DNA from: an uncultured Lachnospiraceae bacterium | Lineage (GTDB): Bacteria; Bacillota; Clostridia; Lachnospirales; Lachnospiraceae | Length of the DNA stretch: 33,207 nt | Direction of reading: 5' to 3' | Assembly (NCBI GenBank): GCA_947570615.1 | Contig: CANOVJ010000049.1 | Location: 1 to 33,207 of the forward strand | Shown: positions 1 through 7,666 of the stretch, piece after piece | How the letters are laid out: each line of letters opens with the position of its first letter | Position numbering within the stretch: position 1 is the first letter of the stretch | Position numbers and translations under genes: made by a program | The notes under the pieces: model-generated | The model's database searches: none | What the model saw: the letters and a program-made list of their open reading frames with translations, nothing else | Told to the model about the DNA's origin: nothing

Positions 1-108
1 ACGCGCACTTGGGACTTTCACCCGTTAGATTTCGCCCGTGCCGGGCAAACAAAAAAGGCTCTGGACAAAAAACATCGTCCACAGCCTTATGCCTGTCTCT
101 CAGCACAC
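1..108 (-). other. Possible 5' fragment of a group II intron (edge of window)
   Basis: Read on the minus strand, this edge contains a stretch (about 43 down to 8) with TCTAACGGGTGAAAGTCCC, which resembles the domain I signature I recall from bacterial group II introns. A GTGTG at 108-104 on the same strand could be the GUGYG intron 5' end. Between them lies a 12-bp stem (55-66 with 77-88, one mismatch). The rest of the intron and any reverse transcriptase would lie beyond the left edge. This is pattern memory, not an alignment. The alternative is an ordinary terminator hairpin followed by unrelated sequence. Confidence 0.3.
50..88 (-). terminator. Hairpin with minus-strand T-rich tail
   Basis: A stem of 12 bp with one mismatch (AAGGCTCTGGAC with GTCCACAGCCTT) encloses a 10-nt A-rich loop. 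On the minus strand it is followed by TTTTTTGTTT, so it could end minus-strand transcription. The nearest minus-strand gene ends about 360 nt away at 452. It may instead be a stem within the possible group II intron fragment. Confidence 0.35.
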
Positions 109-451
109 GGAAAGCGCGCAGTATCCCCTCTGATGCAAGGATTTTCATCCCATCAGAAAGACAGCGAACGGGCCGCAACTTTCTTTGCAGCGTTCACTGT
201 AAGCGCCGACCATGCCAGCGCCCTCTCTCCTGCTATGCTTCCCGATGAAATCTCAACGCGCCGTCAATACGCAATACTCTGTACAATGTTTCACCGGTAT
301 GGATTGTACAGAGATCTGCCTGCGCGTAAGCCGGTCTGTCCTGAAAATACGCATGATTCTTCTCTTTCCTTACTAAACAGTGATTCTTCCGGAATTCTGA
401 TTCTAATCATACCCGTCCGCCGGATCGTTGTCAATGGAAATGTGATTCCTG
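89..451. other. Intergenic stretch without a convincing gene
   Basis: Open frames here have no good ribosome site and no recognisable protein motif. The only structure I see is an 11-bp perfect inverted repeat (277-287 CTCTGTACAAT with 303-313) around a 15-nt loop. No T-tract follows it on either strand, so it is not a typical terminator. Confidence 0.5.
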
Positions 452-1267
452 TCACGTTTTATACAATACCTGCTCATTGATCACCCAATAAAGCTCGTCA
501 TGCCACCCGGCATACCTGCGGCAGATCTCATCATCCCACTCGCAAGGCTGCCCGTTCAGAAACCGGGTTATAAAATCAAAAATCTCCTGATTCACCATGG
601 GCGGTTCATGCGTCAGATACAGATCGATCACCTTAAACTTATTAAATTCCGTAATCTGGTATTTCAAAGGAAGATACCGTTTCAGCGCAATCAGAGTAGA
701 ATTAACCATTGTCACCGCATTGCGGACAGGGCATGGCTGTGAATCCGCCCACTCCTGAAAATGCAGAATATCGTTCCTGAGCGCCTCCCTGTCCGGCATG
801 GGGATATCCCGCGTGTCAAACGCCCCGAATACAGGCCTGCTCTGGCATTTGAGACGGAGGATTTCCTGTACCAGCTCTTCCTCCTTCACATAGGGCGGAT
901 AGAGCTGCTCCCTTGCAAACACCACAGCGCCGAATCCTTTCGGGACATGATACCGCTTATGATAGCTGTCTGCGATTTTTTCAATTTTCTCTGTAACGGC
1001 CGCAATATCCTTACGGGAAAATCCGGTAATCACAGCGGTATCAATATCGCTCTGTCCGGGACGATAATAATCGCTTCCCAGCGATCCGATGGCAAATACG
1101 GCTGCAATTTTACCCGGAAACAGGGCCTCCACTTCCCTGCCAAACTGCGCGGCAATCTTCAGGGCTTCCACATATGAGATAACGGCCGGCATATCCTCCT
1201 CTTTCAGCCCGCATGACTCCCTGATATATGTCTCCGTTAATTCCTGTCTCTTTCCTTTATCGTCCAT
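452..1267 (-). CDS. Nucleotidyltransferase-domain protein
   Basis: This 271-residue protein carries a DNA polymerase beta-type nucleotidyltransferase signature near residues 59-79: FAIGSLGSDYY followed by SDIDTAVI. This is the GS...D-x-D metal-binding pattern of the superfamily that includes aminoglycoside adenylyltransferases (AadA/ANT types). The C-terminal half is helical with many aromatic residues, as in the substrate-binding halves of such enzymes, but I cannot assign a substrate. Family members transfer a nucleotide to small molecules, RNA or protein. The start is supported by GGGAGG about 6 nt upstream of ATG. The gene stands alone: the upstream neighbour is divergent and the downstream region is empty. 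Resistance function is possible but unproven. Confidence 0.75.
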   Translation of the reverse strand: MDDKGKRQELTETYIRESCGLKEEDMPAVISYVEALKIAAQFGREVEALFPGKIAAVFAIGSLGSDYYRPGQSDIDTAVITGFSRKDIAAVTEKIEKIADSYHKRYHVPKGFGAVVFAREQLYPPYVKEEELVQEILRLKCQSRPVFGAFDTRDIPMPDREALRNDILHFQEWADSQPCPVRNAVTMVNSTLIALKRYLPLKYQITEFNKFKVIDLYLTHEPPMVNQEIFDFITRFLNGQPCEWDDEICRRYAGWHDELYWVINEQVLYKT

Positions 1268-1432
1268 AAAAACCTCCCTGCCTCTGTACTAAACCTATCC
1301 TATCATATTGAGAAGAAAACCGGAAAGAAAAATTGTCTTTCCTCACGTTCCCCACGGCGCACATAATATTGACCAGCTTGATCAACCACTATTAATTTTC
1401 TCCTAAGCTTCCCCTGAAATCGCCAATCTGTA

Positions 1433-1461
1433 TTGCTTTTCCACAGCAGATATTGTATGAT
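1433..1461 (+). promoter_or_regulatory. Candidate sigma-A promoter of the four-repeat secreted protein
   Basis: TTGCTT (1433-1438) and TATGAT (1456-1461) are separated by 17 nt, about 50 nt ahead of the start codon. Just downstream lies a short inverted repeat TGACC-ggaaa-GGTCA (1466-1480) near the expected transcription start, which could be an operator. Confidence 0.4.
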
Positions 1462-1514
1462 AAATTGACCGGAAAGGTCATATAAAGGGTATTTTTAAGA
1501 GGAGGTATACATAT

Positions 1515-2573
1515 ATGAAAAATAACGGAATTGCCGGAAAAATCATGGCTCTCTGCCTTACCCTCGGGATGCTTTTTTCTCCCATAAGCCGTTTCGAGGC
1601 GGTAGCGGCGGAGGTCATCGCAACTGTGGAGGGAACGGTACAGTCCGGAACCACGTCGGAGCTGTTAAAGCTCTCCACCAAAGAGGGGGACATGGAAATC
1701 AAGCTGGATTCAGGGACAGACACCAGCGCCTGCAAGATTCTGCTTCCGGGCAAAAAAATCACCGTATCCGTATCCCATGGCTCGGACGGATACCTCCATG
1801 CGGTGAAGATTGGCGGCGAGGCCCAGGCATCCTCTCCCACCATCGACTCCTCCACCACCACGGTGACCGGAAAGATCAACAGCAAGACAAAAGACGATAT
1901 CCTGTACTTTGACACAGCTCAGGGAGAGATGCAGATCAAGCTGGATCCCACAACGAACATGAGCGGATGCAGCGTCCTTGTTGCGGACAAGACCTACAGC
2001 ATCGCCTGCGCAAGAGGTTCCGACGCCTACATGCATGCCATAAGCATCACGGACGGCGTGAGCGCCAGCGCTGTAGGGGCCGTATCCTCCCTGACTCCCG
2101 CTCCCGCTTCTCCCGTAACCGCTTCGACTACATCAGTCAACGGAACAGTGGCGGACAAGACGAAAGAGGATCTGCTCTATCTCTCCACCAGCGGCGGGGA
2201 GATGCAGATTAAGATTGACGCAAACACCGACTCCAGAGGCGGCCTGGTTCTCACTCCGGGCAGAAAGCTGACGGTAACCGTTTACAACGGCTCCGACGCC
2301 TACCTGCACGCGGCCAGCATCGTCGCCGCCAGGGAAGCCACCTGGGCGGTGGAGCTTGATTCCTCCACTTCCACAGTAACCGGAACCGTGGAAAGCAAGT
2401 CCACAGAAAATATGCTCTATCTGGACACCCCCCAGGGGCAGATGGAATTAAAGCTGGACGCGGTTAAGAGCGTCACAGGCTGTAAGGTATTTGTCAGCGG
2501 CAAAAAGCTCTCGGTAGCCTGCGCGAGAGGCTCCGACGCCTATATGCATGCGGTTGATATTGCGGCGCAATAA
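1515..2573 (+). CDS. Secreted protein with four tandem beta-rich repeats
   Basis: I do not recognise a named family. Residues 1-32 form a signal peptide (basic start, hydrophobic core, AVAA before the likely cleavage). The mature protein is four repeats of about 63 residues at roughly 37-99, 116-178, 206-269 and 286-349. Each has the order G-x-V/I, L-L-Y/K-x-x-T, G-x-M-x-I/L-K-L-D, a short turn with one Cys, G-K-K-x-x-V, and RGSDAYxHA. The third repeat lacks the Cys (GGLVL instead of GCKVF). Linkers are Ser/Thr/Pro/Ala rich. Such short beta units suggest small barrel or OB-like folds facing the outside. Ribosome site GAGGAGG lies 9 nt before ATG, and a terminator follows. There is no anchor motif, so it is probably released or non-covalently attached. 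Confidence 0.8.
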   Translation: MKNNGIAGKIMALCLTLGMLFSPISRFEAVAAEVIATVEGTVQSGTTSELLKLSTKEGDMEIKLDSGTDTSACKILLPGKKITVSVSHGSDGYLHAVKIGGEAQASSPTIDSSTTTVTGKINSKTKDDILYFDTAQGEMQIKLDPTTNMSGCSVLVADKTYSIACARGSDAYMHAISITDGVSASAVGAVSSLTPAPASPVTASTTSVNGTVADKTKEDLLYLSTSGGEMQIKIDANTDSRGGLVLTPGRKLTVTVYNGSDAYLHAASIVAAREATWAVELDSSTSTVTGTVESKSTENMLYLDTPQGQMELKLDAVKSVTGCKVFVSGKKLSVACARGSDAYMHAVDIAAQ

Positions 2574-2605
2574 TATAACCTGTATAGTTAATGACTTATA
2601 TAGTC

Positions 2606-2640
2606 AACAGGGCTGTTATCAAAATGACAGTCCTGTTTTT
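2606..2640 (+). terminator. Rho-independent terminator
   Basis: An 11-bp stem (AACAGGGCTGT with ACAGTCCTGTT, one G-T pair) is followed by TTTTTAT. It lies 33 nt after the stop of the four-repeat secreted protein. Confidence 0.8.
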
Positions 2641-2689
2641 ATGTGCAGGTCTGTATATTGAGGTTTGCCGCTGAAATGTTCTGTCGATA

Positions 2690-2718
2690 TGGACTTTTTA
2701 TCACCGGAAGGTTAAAAT
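2690..2718 (+). promoter_or_regulatory. Candidate sigma-A promoter of the DUF3825 gene
   Basis: TGGACT (2690-2695), a 17-nt spacer and TAAAAT (2713-2718) lie about 100 nt before the start codon and downstream of the preceding terminator, so the gene is probably monocistronic. Confidence 0.35.
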
Positions 2719-2819
2719 ATAAGAATGAGTCGCGAGATACCACACAGGAATAATGAGCAGACCAAAGAACTTGATGCGCTGTGAAGCGTTGTCGTATTAT
2801 GAAAAAGGAGAACAGGACA

Positions 2820-4145
2820 ATGACGTATCAGGAAAAAACAGATTTATCTCAAAAAGTTATCTCCGTAATCCACACGCTGCAATGTGAGCCGGACGACTGG
2901 GTTGACCTTGCACGGATCGGCGCGCCTCTGGCCGCCTCCGGTATCCAGTATAAAATGTTGGGATTCCCAAAGCTGCGGCCTTTTCTGGAGGAATTCCGGG
3001 AAATACTTATGTTCAAAGAGGAAGCCGTAGAAGGAAAACCGCCTGTCGCTTACGTTCGTCCCAGGGACGGCTATGACAAAAATGTCACAGGCAAACCGGT
3101 CAGAGCGAAAGCGCCTGTGCAGGATGCGGCTCATTCCCATTCTCCCAGGACACAAAATCCCTCCCGTAAAGGAGAGCGGTATCCCACCGAAAAGTCGAGT
3201 CTGTTTAGCTGGGCTCACATTCCATATGCCAGGATCGAAGAATTATCCGAGCTGGCTCTGGAGGAAAAATGGTATTATGGGGAACCGCCGGCGCCGGGAC
3301 AGGAAAAATATCCCATCCTGCGCAACTATCTCAATCACACCTTCAGAAGACTGGTTTCTGAGAAGAAAGTGCGGTATGAAACCGATCCGGAACACGGGGA
3401 ATACGCCGCCTTTAACACAGGACTGGTTGACAGGAAATATGAGAATATTTACGCACTGTTTAAACAGAATACCCGCGAGCTAAACTTCTACTGGTATCTG
3501 GTGGCTTTTGTCGTGAATGGAGAGGAGATGGGAGGTAAAACTCTTGTAAATCTGTTCAATCCCCTGCCGGAACGGGCAAACTATTTTGAAAATAAGATTG
3601 AAAATATGCTCTATGATACATCCACAGGGGAGTTGAGCTGTGATTATACCCATATTCTGACAGAACGCACTTACCGTCTTCCTCTGGACTTTCTCAAAGA
3701 GCACTGCTCCGAGATACTGGAAGCGGACATTGACGAGATGTATCATCGTCCTCTGAATAAGGCAAAAAAGGATTACTTCGCCGCTCTTGGGGAACAGATC
3801 AGAAATAATCCCCGCATTCTGAACCGTTTGAAAAACCGCATGAAAGACGCCGTGGATCTGGCTAAGAAACGAGTGGAATGGAATTATAAGACCGCCATTC
3901 CCATGTACTTCCCCACCAAAAAGAGAGGCTCTCTTCTGCTTCCGCTGGCTCTGGCGGACGAGGATCATGTCGATCTGGCTCTGGTGGTAGAACGCACATC
4001 CTCCGGCGCTTATCAGGGACAGACCATTTTAACCCTCGACCTTGCTTATAACAACAGCAGGCTGGTGGCCCGCCCGGACAGCGACTGGCTGAAAACGGAC
4101 CTGATCCCGACAGCGGATGCAAATGACCTGGATGACAACGAATGA
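2820..4145 (+). CDS. DUF3825 protein with LOTUS-like N-terminal domain
   Basis: This 441-residue protein starts at the ATG preceded by AAGGAG at 9 nt; two earlier in-frame ATGs (2781, 2799) lack such a site. Residues about 3-80 (QKVISVIHTL, WVDLARIGAPL, FPKLRPFLEEF) look like an OST-HTH/LOTUS-type winged helix, a fold that elsewhere binds RNA. A charged linker of about 50 residues follows. From about residue 120 the protein matches DUF3825 as I know it: LFSWAHIPYARIEELSELAL, then LRNYLNHTFRRL, AAFNTGLVDRKYENIYALF, and a C-terminal region with LLLPLAL and LTLDLAYNNSRLVA. DUF3825 has no established activity; pairing with LOTUS-type domains suggests RNA-linked work, which is inference. The gene is flanked by terminators and faces a minus-strand gene. 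Confidence 0.8.
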   Translation: MTYQEKTDLSQKVISVIHTLQCEPDDWVDLARIGAPLAASGIQYKMLGFPKLRPFLEEFREILMFKEEAVEGKPPVAYVRPRDGYDKNVTGKPVRAKAPVQDAAHSHSPRTQNPSRKGERYPTEKSSLFSWAHIPYARIEELSELALEEKWYYGEPPAPGQEKYPILRNYLNHTFRRLVSEKKVRYETDPEHGEYAAFNTGLVDRKYENIYALFKQNTRELNFYWYLVAFVVNGEEMGGKTLVNLFNPLPERANYFENKIENMLYDTSTGELSCDYTHILTERTYRLPLDFLKEHCSEILEADIDEMYHRPLNKAKKDYFAALGEQIRNNPRILNRLKNRMKDAVDLAKKRVEWNYKTAIPMYFPTKKRGSLLLPLALADEDHVDLALVVERTSSGAYQGQTILTLDLAYNNSRLVARPDSDWLKTDLIPTADANDLDDNE

Positions 4146-4196
4146 CCAAAGCCGGCGGATAACAGGCTTCGTAAACCACCCTCATGTTAACGACAC

Positions 4197-4232
4197 AGGA
4201 GCTGTCGCAGTTCAATGCGACAGCTCCTTCTC
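4197..4232. terminator. Long perfect hairpin between convergent genes
   Basis: A perfect 13-bp stem (AGGAGCTGTCGCA with TGCGACAGCTCCT) closes a 6-nt loop 52 nt after the DUF3825 stop. The T-tract is weak (CCTTCTCT), but the stem is strong and can act on both strands. Confidence 0.65.
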
Positions 4233-4238
4233 TATGCG

Positions 4239-4310
4239 CAGGCCCGCATGCTGCCGGTGCAGCATGCGGGCCGCGCAGCGAGCAGGGGAAAAGCCCCCCT
4301 GCTCGATTTT
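4239..4310. repeat. Dispersed hairpin repeat, copy A (compact form)
   Basis: Two hairpins in series: a perfect 14-bp stem (4241-4254 with 4259-4272, arm GGCCCGCATGCTGC) and a 10-bp stem (4279-4288 with 4296-4305, arm CGAGCAGGGG) followed by ATTTTA. The arms match the modules at 9398-9632, 18683-18846 and 24498-24574, but this copy is inverted relative to them and lacks the unpaired strand of the bulged module. It lies between convergent genes and the second hairpin may also terminate plus-strand transcription. Confidence 0.7.
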
Positions 4311-7300
4311 ACCTCTCACTCTTTCTCCTGATAATCAGATATCCCCCAATCCCGATCGCGGCGCTTCCAAGCAGGATCAATGCGATGATCCCCGCCGCCT
4401 TTTTCGGTTCCTCGGCGGGAAGCTCCTCTCTGGCCTGCGCCAGAGCTTCTCTCTCCCGTTCTCCGGCCTCCTGCAGAGCCTGCGCTCTCTGTGCGGGAAG
4501 ACCTTCCTTCGTCTCCCCGCTGATGATAATCACATAATCGGACGCGTGACTGAATGTAAAAGCCGCTTTCCCCGTACTGCTCACCGGGGCGGCGCACATG
4601 AATTCGAACGCCCCCGTCTCCCCGTTATAGTAAAACAGGCTGGCATACTCATCCGGCTCTGCCTCCTCAAGTGTCACCGTGAGAAGCATGTCGAATCCAA
4701 ATTCGCCCTCATGGGCCAGCGACATCTCCATATATCTCTCATCCCCGGCAAAGATTTCCAGCCTGTCCCGGGGAATCCCGCTCTCACCCAGAGATACCTT
4801 CAGATTAATATCCTCGAAGGAATCCCCCTCCATGGCGCTTCCGTCAATGGTCCAGCTTACATCCCCGCTCATGTTCAGGATGACTTCCATTCCCTGTTCC
4901 TTAATCTGCTGCAGGGTCTGGGCATAGACCATGTCCGTCCTGCTCATATCCATAGTGACGATATCCTTCTCCTCTGCTGCCGTGTGGGGTCTGGGCGTGG
5001 CCGCGCTCACCGTCACCCCTGACGATCCGGCTGCCGCACCGGTTGCCGTATCGGCATTTCCACCGCCTCCTGTGTTGCTTCCATCTCCCGGTTCCCCGGA
5101 TTCAGAGGAAGAGGGCGCTGCCGGACTCGGCGTCTGTACGGCCCCGGCGTTCGATGCAGGAGTCTGCACGGCGGCATTTGAGCCCTGATCCCCATTCGCG
5201 TCTGTGGAGGGTGTTTCTCCCTGCCCTGTCTGAGGCTTGTCCGTCGCGCCGGGCTTTACTCCGCCGCTTCCTCCTGAACCCGGTGCGGCTGATGGAACAA
5301 CCGAAGGAGCTACGCTGGCAACAGCTGTGGGGCTGGCCCCTGGCGTTGTCGCGGCAGTGGCCGTGGGGCTGACCCTGGGCGTTGCGGTCGCCGTAACGGC
5401 GGGGCTGGCCTGAGGCGTCGCGGTGGCGATTGCCGAAGGCGTTGCGGTGGCGATTGCCGAAGGCGTTGCTGTCGTCGCGGCTGTGGGCTTTACGCCGGGC
5501 GTGGCCGTTGCCGCAGGTGTCGCCGAAGGGCTGGCGCCAGGCGTCCCCTGCGGTGTTGCTGTCGTCTGTGGCCGAATGGTGGCGGTGGGCTTTACCGCAG
5601 GTGTCGTATTGACCGCATCGGTCGGTCTGCTGTCCGGTCTGGATGATCCCGTCGCCGCAGGGCCCGGGCTGGACGTCGGCTTCGTGCCAGGACTTGTCGT
5701 GGCTTCTGATCCCGGACCGGCAGTCTTCTCCGGCGTGGCCGACTCCACAGGTCTGGCGCTGGAGGTCGGCTTTCCACCGGGCGTTGCTGTGGCCGTGGGA
5801 CTCGGACTCGCCGTCGGCCTTTCGCCTGTACCTGCCGTCGCCGAAGGACTCGGGCTTACCGTCGGCCTTCCAACAGGTGTTGCCGTCGCCGAAGGACTCG
5901 GGCTCACCGTCGGCTTTACACCAGGCGTGGCCGTTGCCGAAGGACTCGGGCTCGACGTCGGCTTTACACTGGGCGTCGCTGTTGGCGTCGGGCAGGGCAG
6001 CTCCGGCATATTGTTGTAAACCGGAATCTTGAACACAAAGGGATTCTCCAGCGCCCCCGTGTTGCCGTAGGCCTTCTTTACCATGGAAGACTCCGACCAT
6101 GGAGCCATCACATTCTGCATGTACTGGTGGGTATAAAGAGTGCCGTCGCTGGCGTCCACGTCAAATTTCTGCAGATACAGCGTATCCTGTCCCCGTCTGA
6201 TATAATTCCGGGATACGATCTCCGCTCCGCCCATGAGGGACTTATAGGGCGTGTTCCAGCCCTGCTCACAGGCCTTTGCCAGGCCGCTCTCCACCACCTG
6301 TTTGTCCGTGGTCCCGTGTGCGCTGATATTAAAATAATTGTAATACCCTTTATATTTGGGAACCGCATCGTAGGTTCCCGAGATCAGCGGCGAGGTCCCC
6401 TTTCCCTGCTCCTGATAAACCCGGCAGGCCAGATGAAAAGGGCTCACCTTAAGGGAAACGCCGATCTGGAAAAAGGCCTCCGCATAGGTCATCCCCGCTC
6501 CCGGCAGGGAGCCTTTCATAAAGGTGTTGGAAAGAATATTCTGCACCGCCTTTGAGGAATGATAAGACGGATTATAGGTGAGCTGTTCAAACTGGAAAAC
6601 TCTGGTATCATCCAGAAAGTTCCGTGGATCCAGATAATACTTCACGGCTCCCTCCGAGGCGTAGTACCAGCCCTGGCCGTACTTCTCTCCCCGCCAGGCC
6701 GCCCCCTGGCTTTCGCTGATCAGGTTCCTGTCCCTGTAGCACTCCTCGCTTACCACCTTTTTCCATTCCAGGTTTGTATTCTGCCGGACAAAGATCCAGT
6801 TGGGATGAGCCTGCTTAAGCCGCATCAGCCGGTCCTGATAGGATGCCGGGAACTGCTCCACATCGGGATAGCCTCCGATTTCTGCGGAGAACATGACCAT
6901 ATTCGGAAAATAGGTATCCTCCCATTCCAGAAAACGCTCGTTGGAATACGCCAGGTAAGTCCTTTCTATGAATCCGCTGTAGACAGTCCCCTGATATTCC
7001 GCGCTCACCCGATACCAGATATTGTAATCGCCGTCGAAGTCCACGCCCTCCAGGACAACGGTGGAGCCGGAGGGAAGATTCACCACCGCAGCGCTTTCTG
7101 AATCCGCCGTCTTCTTCACGGGATACTTATCGCAGAGGTAGACCAGCGCCATCACGCTCTCCTGCCCTGTCACCCTGGCGAGGGCCTCCCTGGCCTGCCT
7201 TATGTACTCCTCCAGCTCCTGATCCTCCTCATCGGAGCCTTTCGGATCCTGTCCCTCCAGGTCCATCCCGTCCGACTTTTCCTGATCCGGATTTTCTGTC

Positions 7301-7512
7301 CGGGAATCCTCATCCTGCGTTTTTTCATCTCCCGAATCCCCGGTGCTTTCCTCCTCCCCGCGGAAAACGTTCTCCTGAACCGTATCCTTCTCTGTCGTCT
7401 CCTCCTGCCCGGTCTGCGCCGCAAATGCGCCCGGCGCGGGAGCAAGGAACACGGCCGCACTGAGAATCCATGCCAGAAATTTTCTGTAATTTTTTCCTGA
7501 AGTGTTTTTCAT
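4309..7512 (-). CDS. Secreted SH3b/glucosaminidase-like surface protein with Pro-Thr-rich stalk and C-terminal anchor
   Basis: Residues 1-32 are a signal peptide ending AFAA. Residues 33-105 are acidic and disordered. Residues about 122-190 form a bacterial SH3-like (SH3b) wall-binding domain (VNLPSGSTVVLEG, WYRVSAEYQG). Residues about 220-485 resemble Clostridial glucosaminidase-type peptidoglycan hydrolases (RLKQAHPNWIF, YNPSYHSSKAVQNI); Glu368 in VYQEQGKGTSPLISG is the likely catalytic acid. Residues about 508-800 are a Thr/Pro/Ser/Ala stalk of degenerate repeats (SPSPSATATPGVKPT type). Residues about 851-1000 form a module shared with the giant surface protein at the right edge. Residues about 1040-1062 are a membrane helix with tail RRKSER. 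No LPXTG is present. AGGAG lies 6 nt before ATG. Expected role: cell-wall remodelling from a membrane-anchored position. It follows sigF but has its own promoter candidate. Confidence 0.8.
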   Translation of the reverse strand: MKNTSGKNYRKFLAWILSAAVFLAPAPGAFAAQTGQEETTEKDTVQENVFRGEEESTGDSGDEKTQDEDSRTENPDQEKSDGMDLEGQDPKGSDEEDQELEEYIRQAREALARVTGQESVMALVYLCDKYPVKKTADSESAAVVNLPSGSTVVLEGVDFDGDYNIWYRVSAEYQGTVYSGFIERTYLAYSNERFLEWEDTYFPNMVMFSAEIGGYPDVEQFPASYQDRLMRLKQAHPNWIFVRQNTNLEWKKVVSEECYRDRNLISESQGAAWRGEKYGQGWYYASEGAVKYYLDPRNFLDDTRVFQFEQLTYNPSYHSSKAVQNILSNTFMKGSLPGAGMTYAEAFFQIGVSLKVSPFHLACRVYQEQGKGTSPLISGTYDAVPKYKGYYNYFNISAHGTTDKQVVESGLAKACEQGWNTPYKSLMGGAEIVSRNYIRRGQDTLYLQKFDVDASDGTLYTHQYMQNVMAPWSESSMVKKAYGNTGALENPFVFKIPVYNNMPELPCPTPTATPSVKPTSSPSPSATATPGVKPTVSPSPSATATPVGRPTVSPSPSATAGTGERPTASPSPTATATPGGKPTSSARPVESATPEKTAGPGSEATTSPGTKPTSSPGPAATGSSRPDSRPTDAVNTTPAVKPTATIRPQTTATPQGTPGASPSATPAATATPGVKPTAATTATPSAIATATPSAIATATPQASPAVTATATPRVSPTATAATTPGASPTAVASVAPSVVPSAAPGSGGSGGVKPGATDKPQTGQGETPSTDANGDQGSNAAVQTPASNAGAVQTPSPAAPSSSESGEPGDGSNTGGGGNADTATGAAAGSSGVTVSAATPRPHTAAEEKDIVTMDMSRTDMVYAQTLQQIKEQGMEVILNMSGDVSWTIDGSAMEGDSFEDINLKVSLGESGIPRDRLEIFAGDERYMEMSLAHEGEFGFDMLLTVTLEEAEPDEYASLFYYNGETGAFEFMCAAPVSSTGKAAFTFSHASDYVIIISGETKEGLPAQRAQALQEAGEREREALAQAREELPAEEPKKAAGIIALILLGSAAIGIGGYLIIRRKSER
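5115..5991 (-). repeat. Minisatellite-like coding repeats in the Pro/Thr stalk
   Basis: The stalk of the glucosaminidase-like protein is encoded by degenerate tandem units, roughly 42-48 nt, seen as recurrent GCCGAAGGACTCGGGCT and GTCGGCTTTACACCAGG on the plus strand. An exact 24-nt duplication (GGCGTTGCGGTGGCGATTGC and its continuation) lies near 5416-5475. This part is prone to length change. Long opposite-strand open frames here are by-products of the codon bias. Confidence 0.75.
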
Positions 7513-7614
7513 TTGTACTCCTGTTATCTGTTTTTTCCGGAAGGCCGGACCGCAAAGGTATCCCGTCCCACGCTCTTTCCGAAATTACATGTCTTATTTT
7601 TGCGTACATCCAAT

Positions 7615-7643
7615 ACTTTACCTGAAAGCAGATACTTTTTCAA
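7615..7643 (-). promoter_or_regulatory. Candidate promoter of the glucosaminidase-like surface protein gene
   Basis: On the minus strand TTGAAA (7643-7638), a 17-nt spacer and TAAAGT (7620-7615) lie about 100 nt upstream of the start codon, in the 154-nt gap after sigF. It would let the surface protein be expressed without the sporulation operon. Confidence 0.45.
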
Positions 7644-7666
7644 GAGAATTCTTTCGTTTCGACGCC

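Noticed and set aside
133-480. Open frame of 115 codons on the plus strand
   Set aside because: No ribosome site, no recognisable motif, and it runs into the 3' end of the nucleotidyltransferase-like gene.
5423-6019. Long plus-strand frame rich in Val/Ala/Gly opposite the Pro/Thr stalk
   Set aside because: It is the antisense of a repetitive Pro/Thr/Ala coding region; codon bias there removes stops on the other strand.
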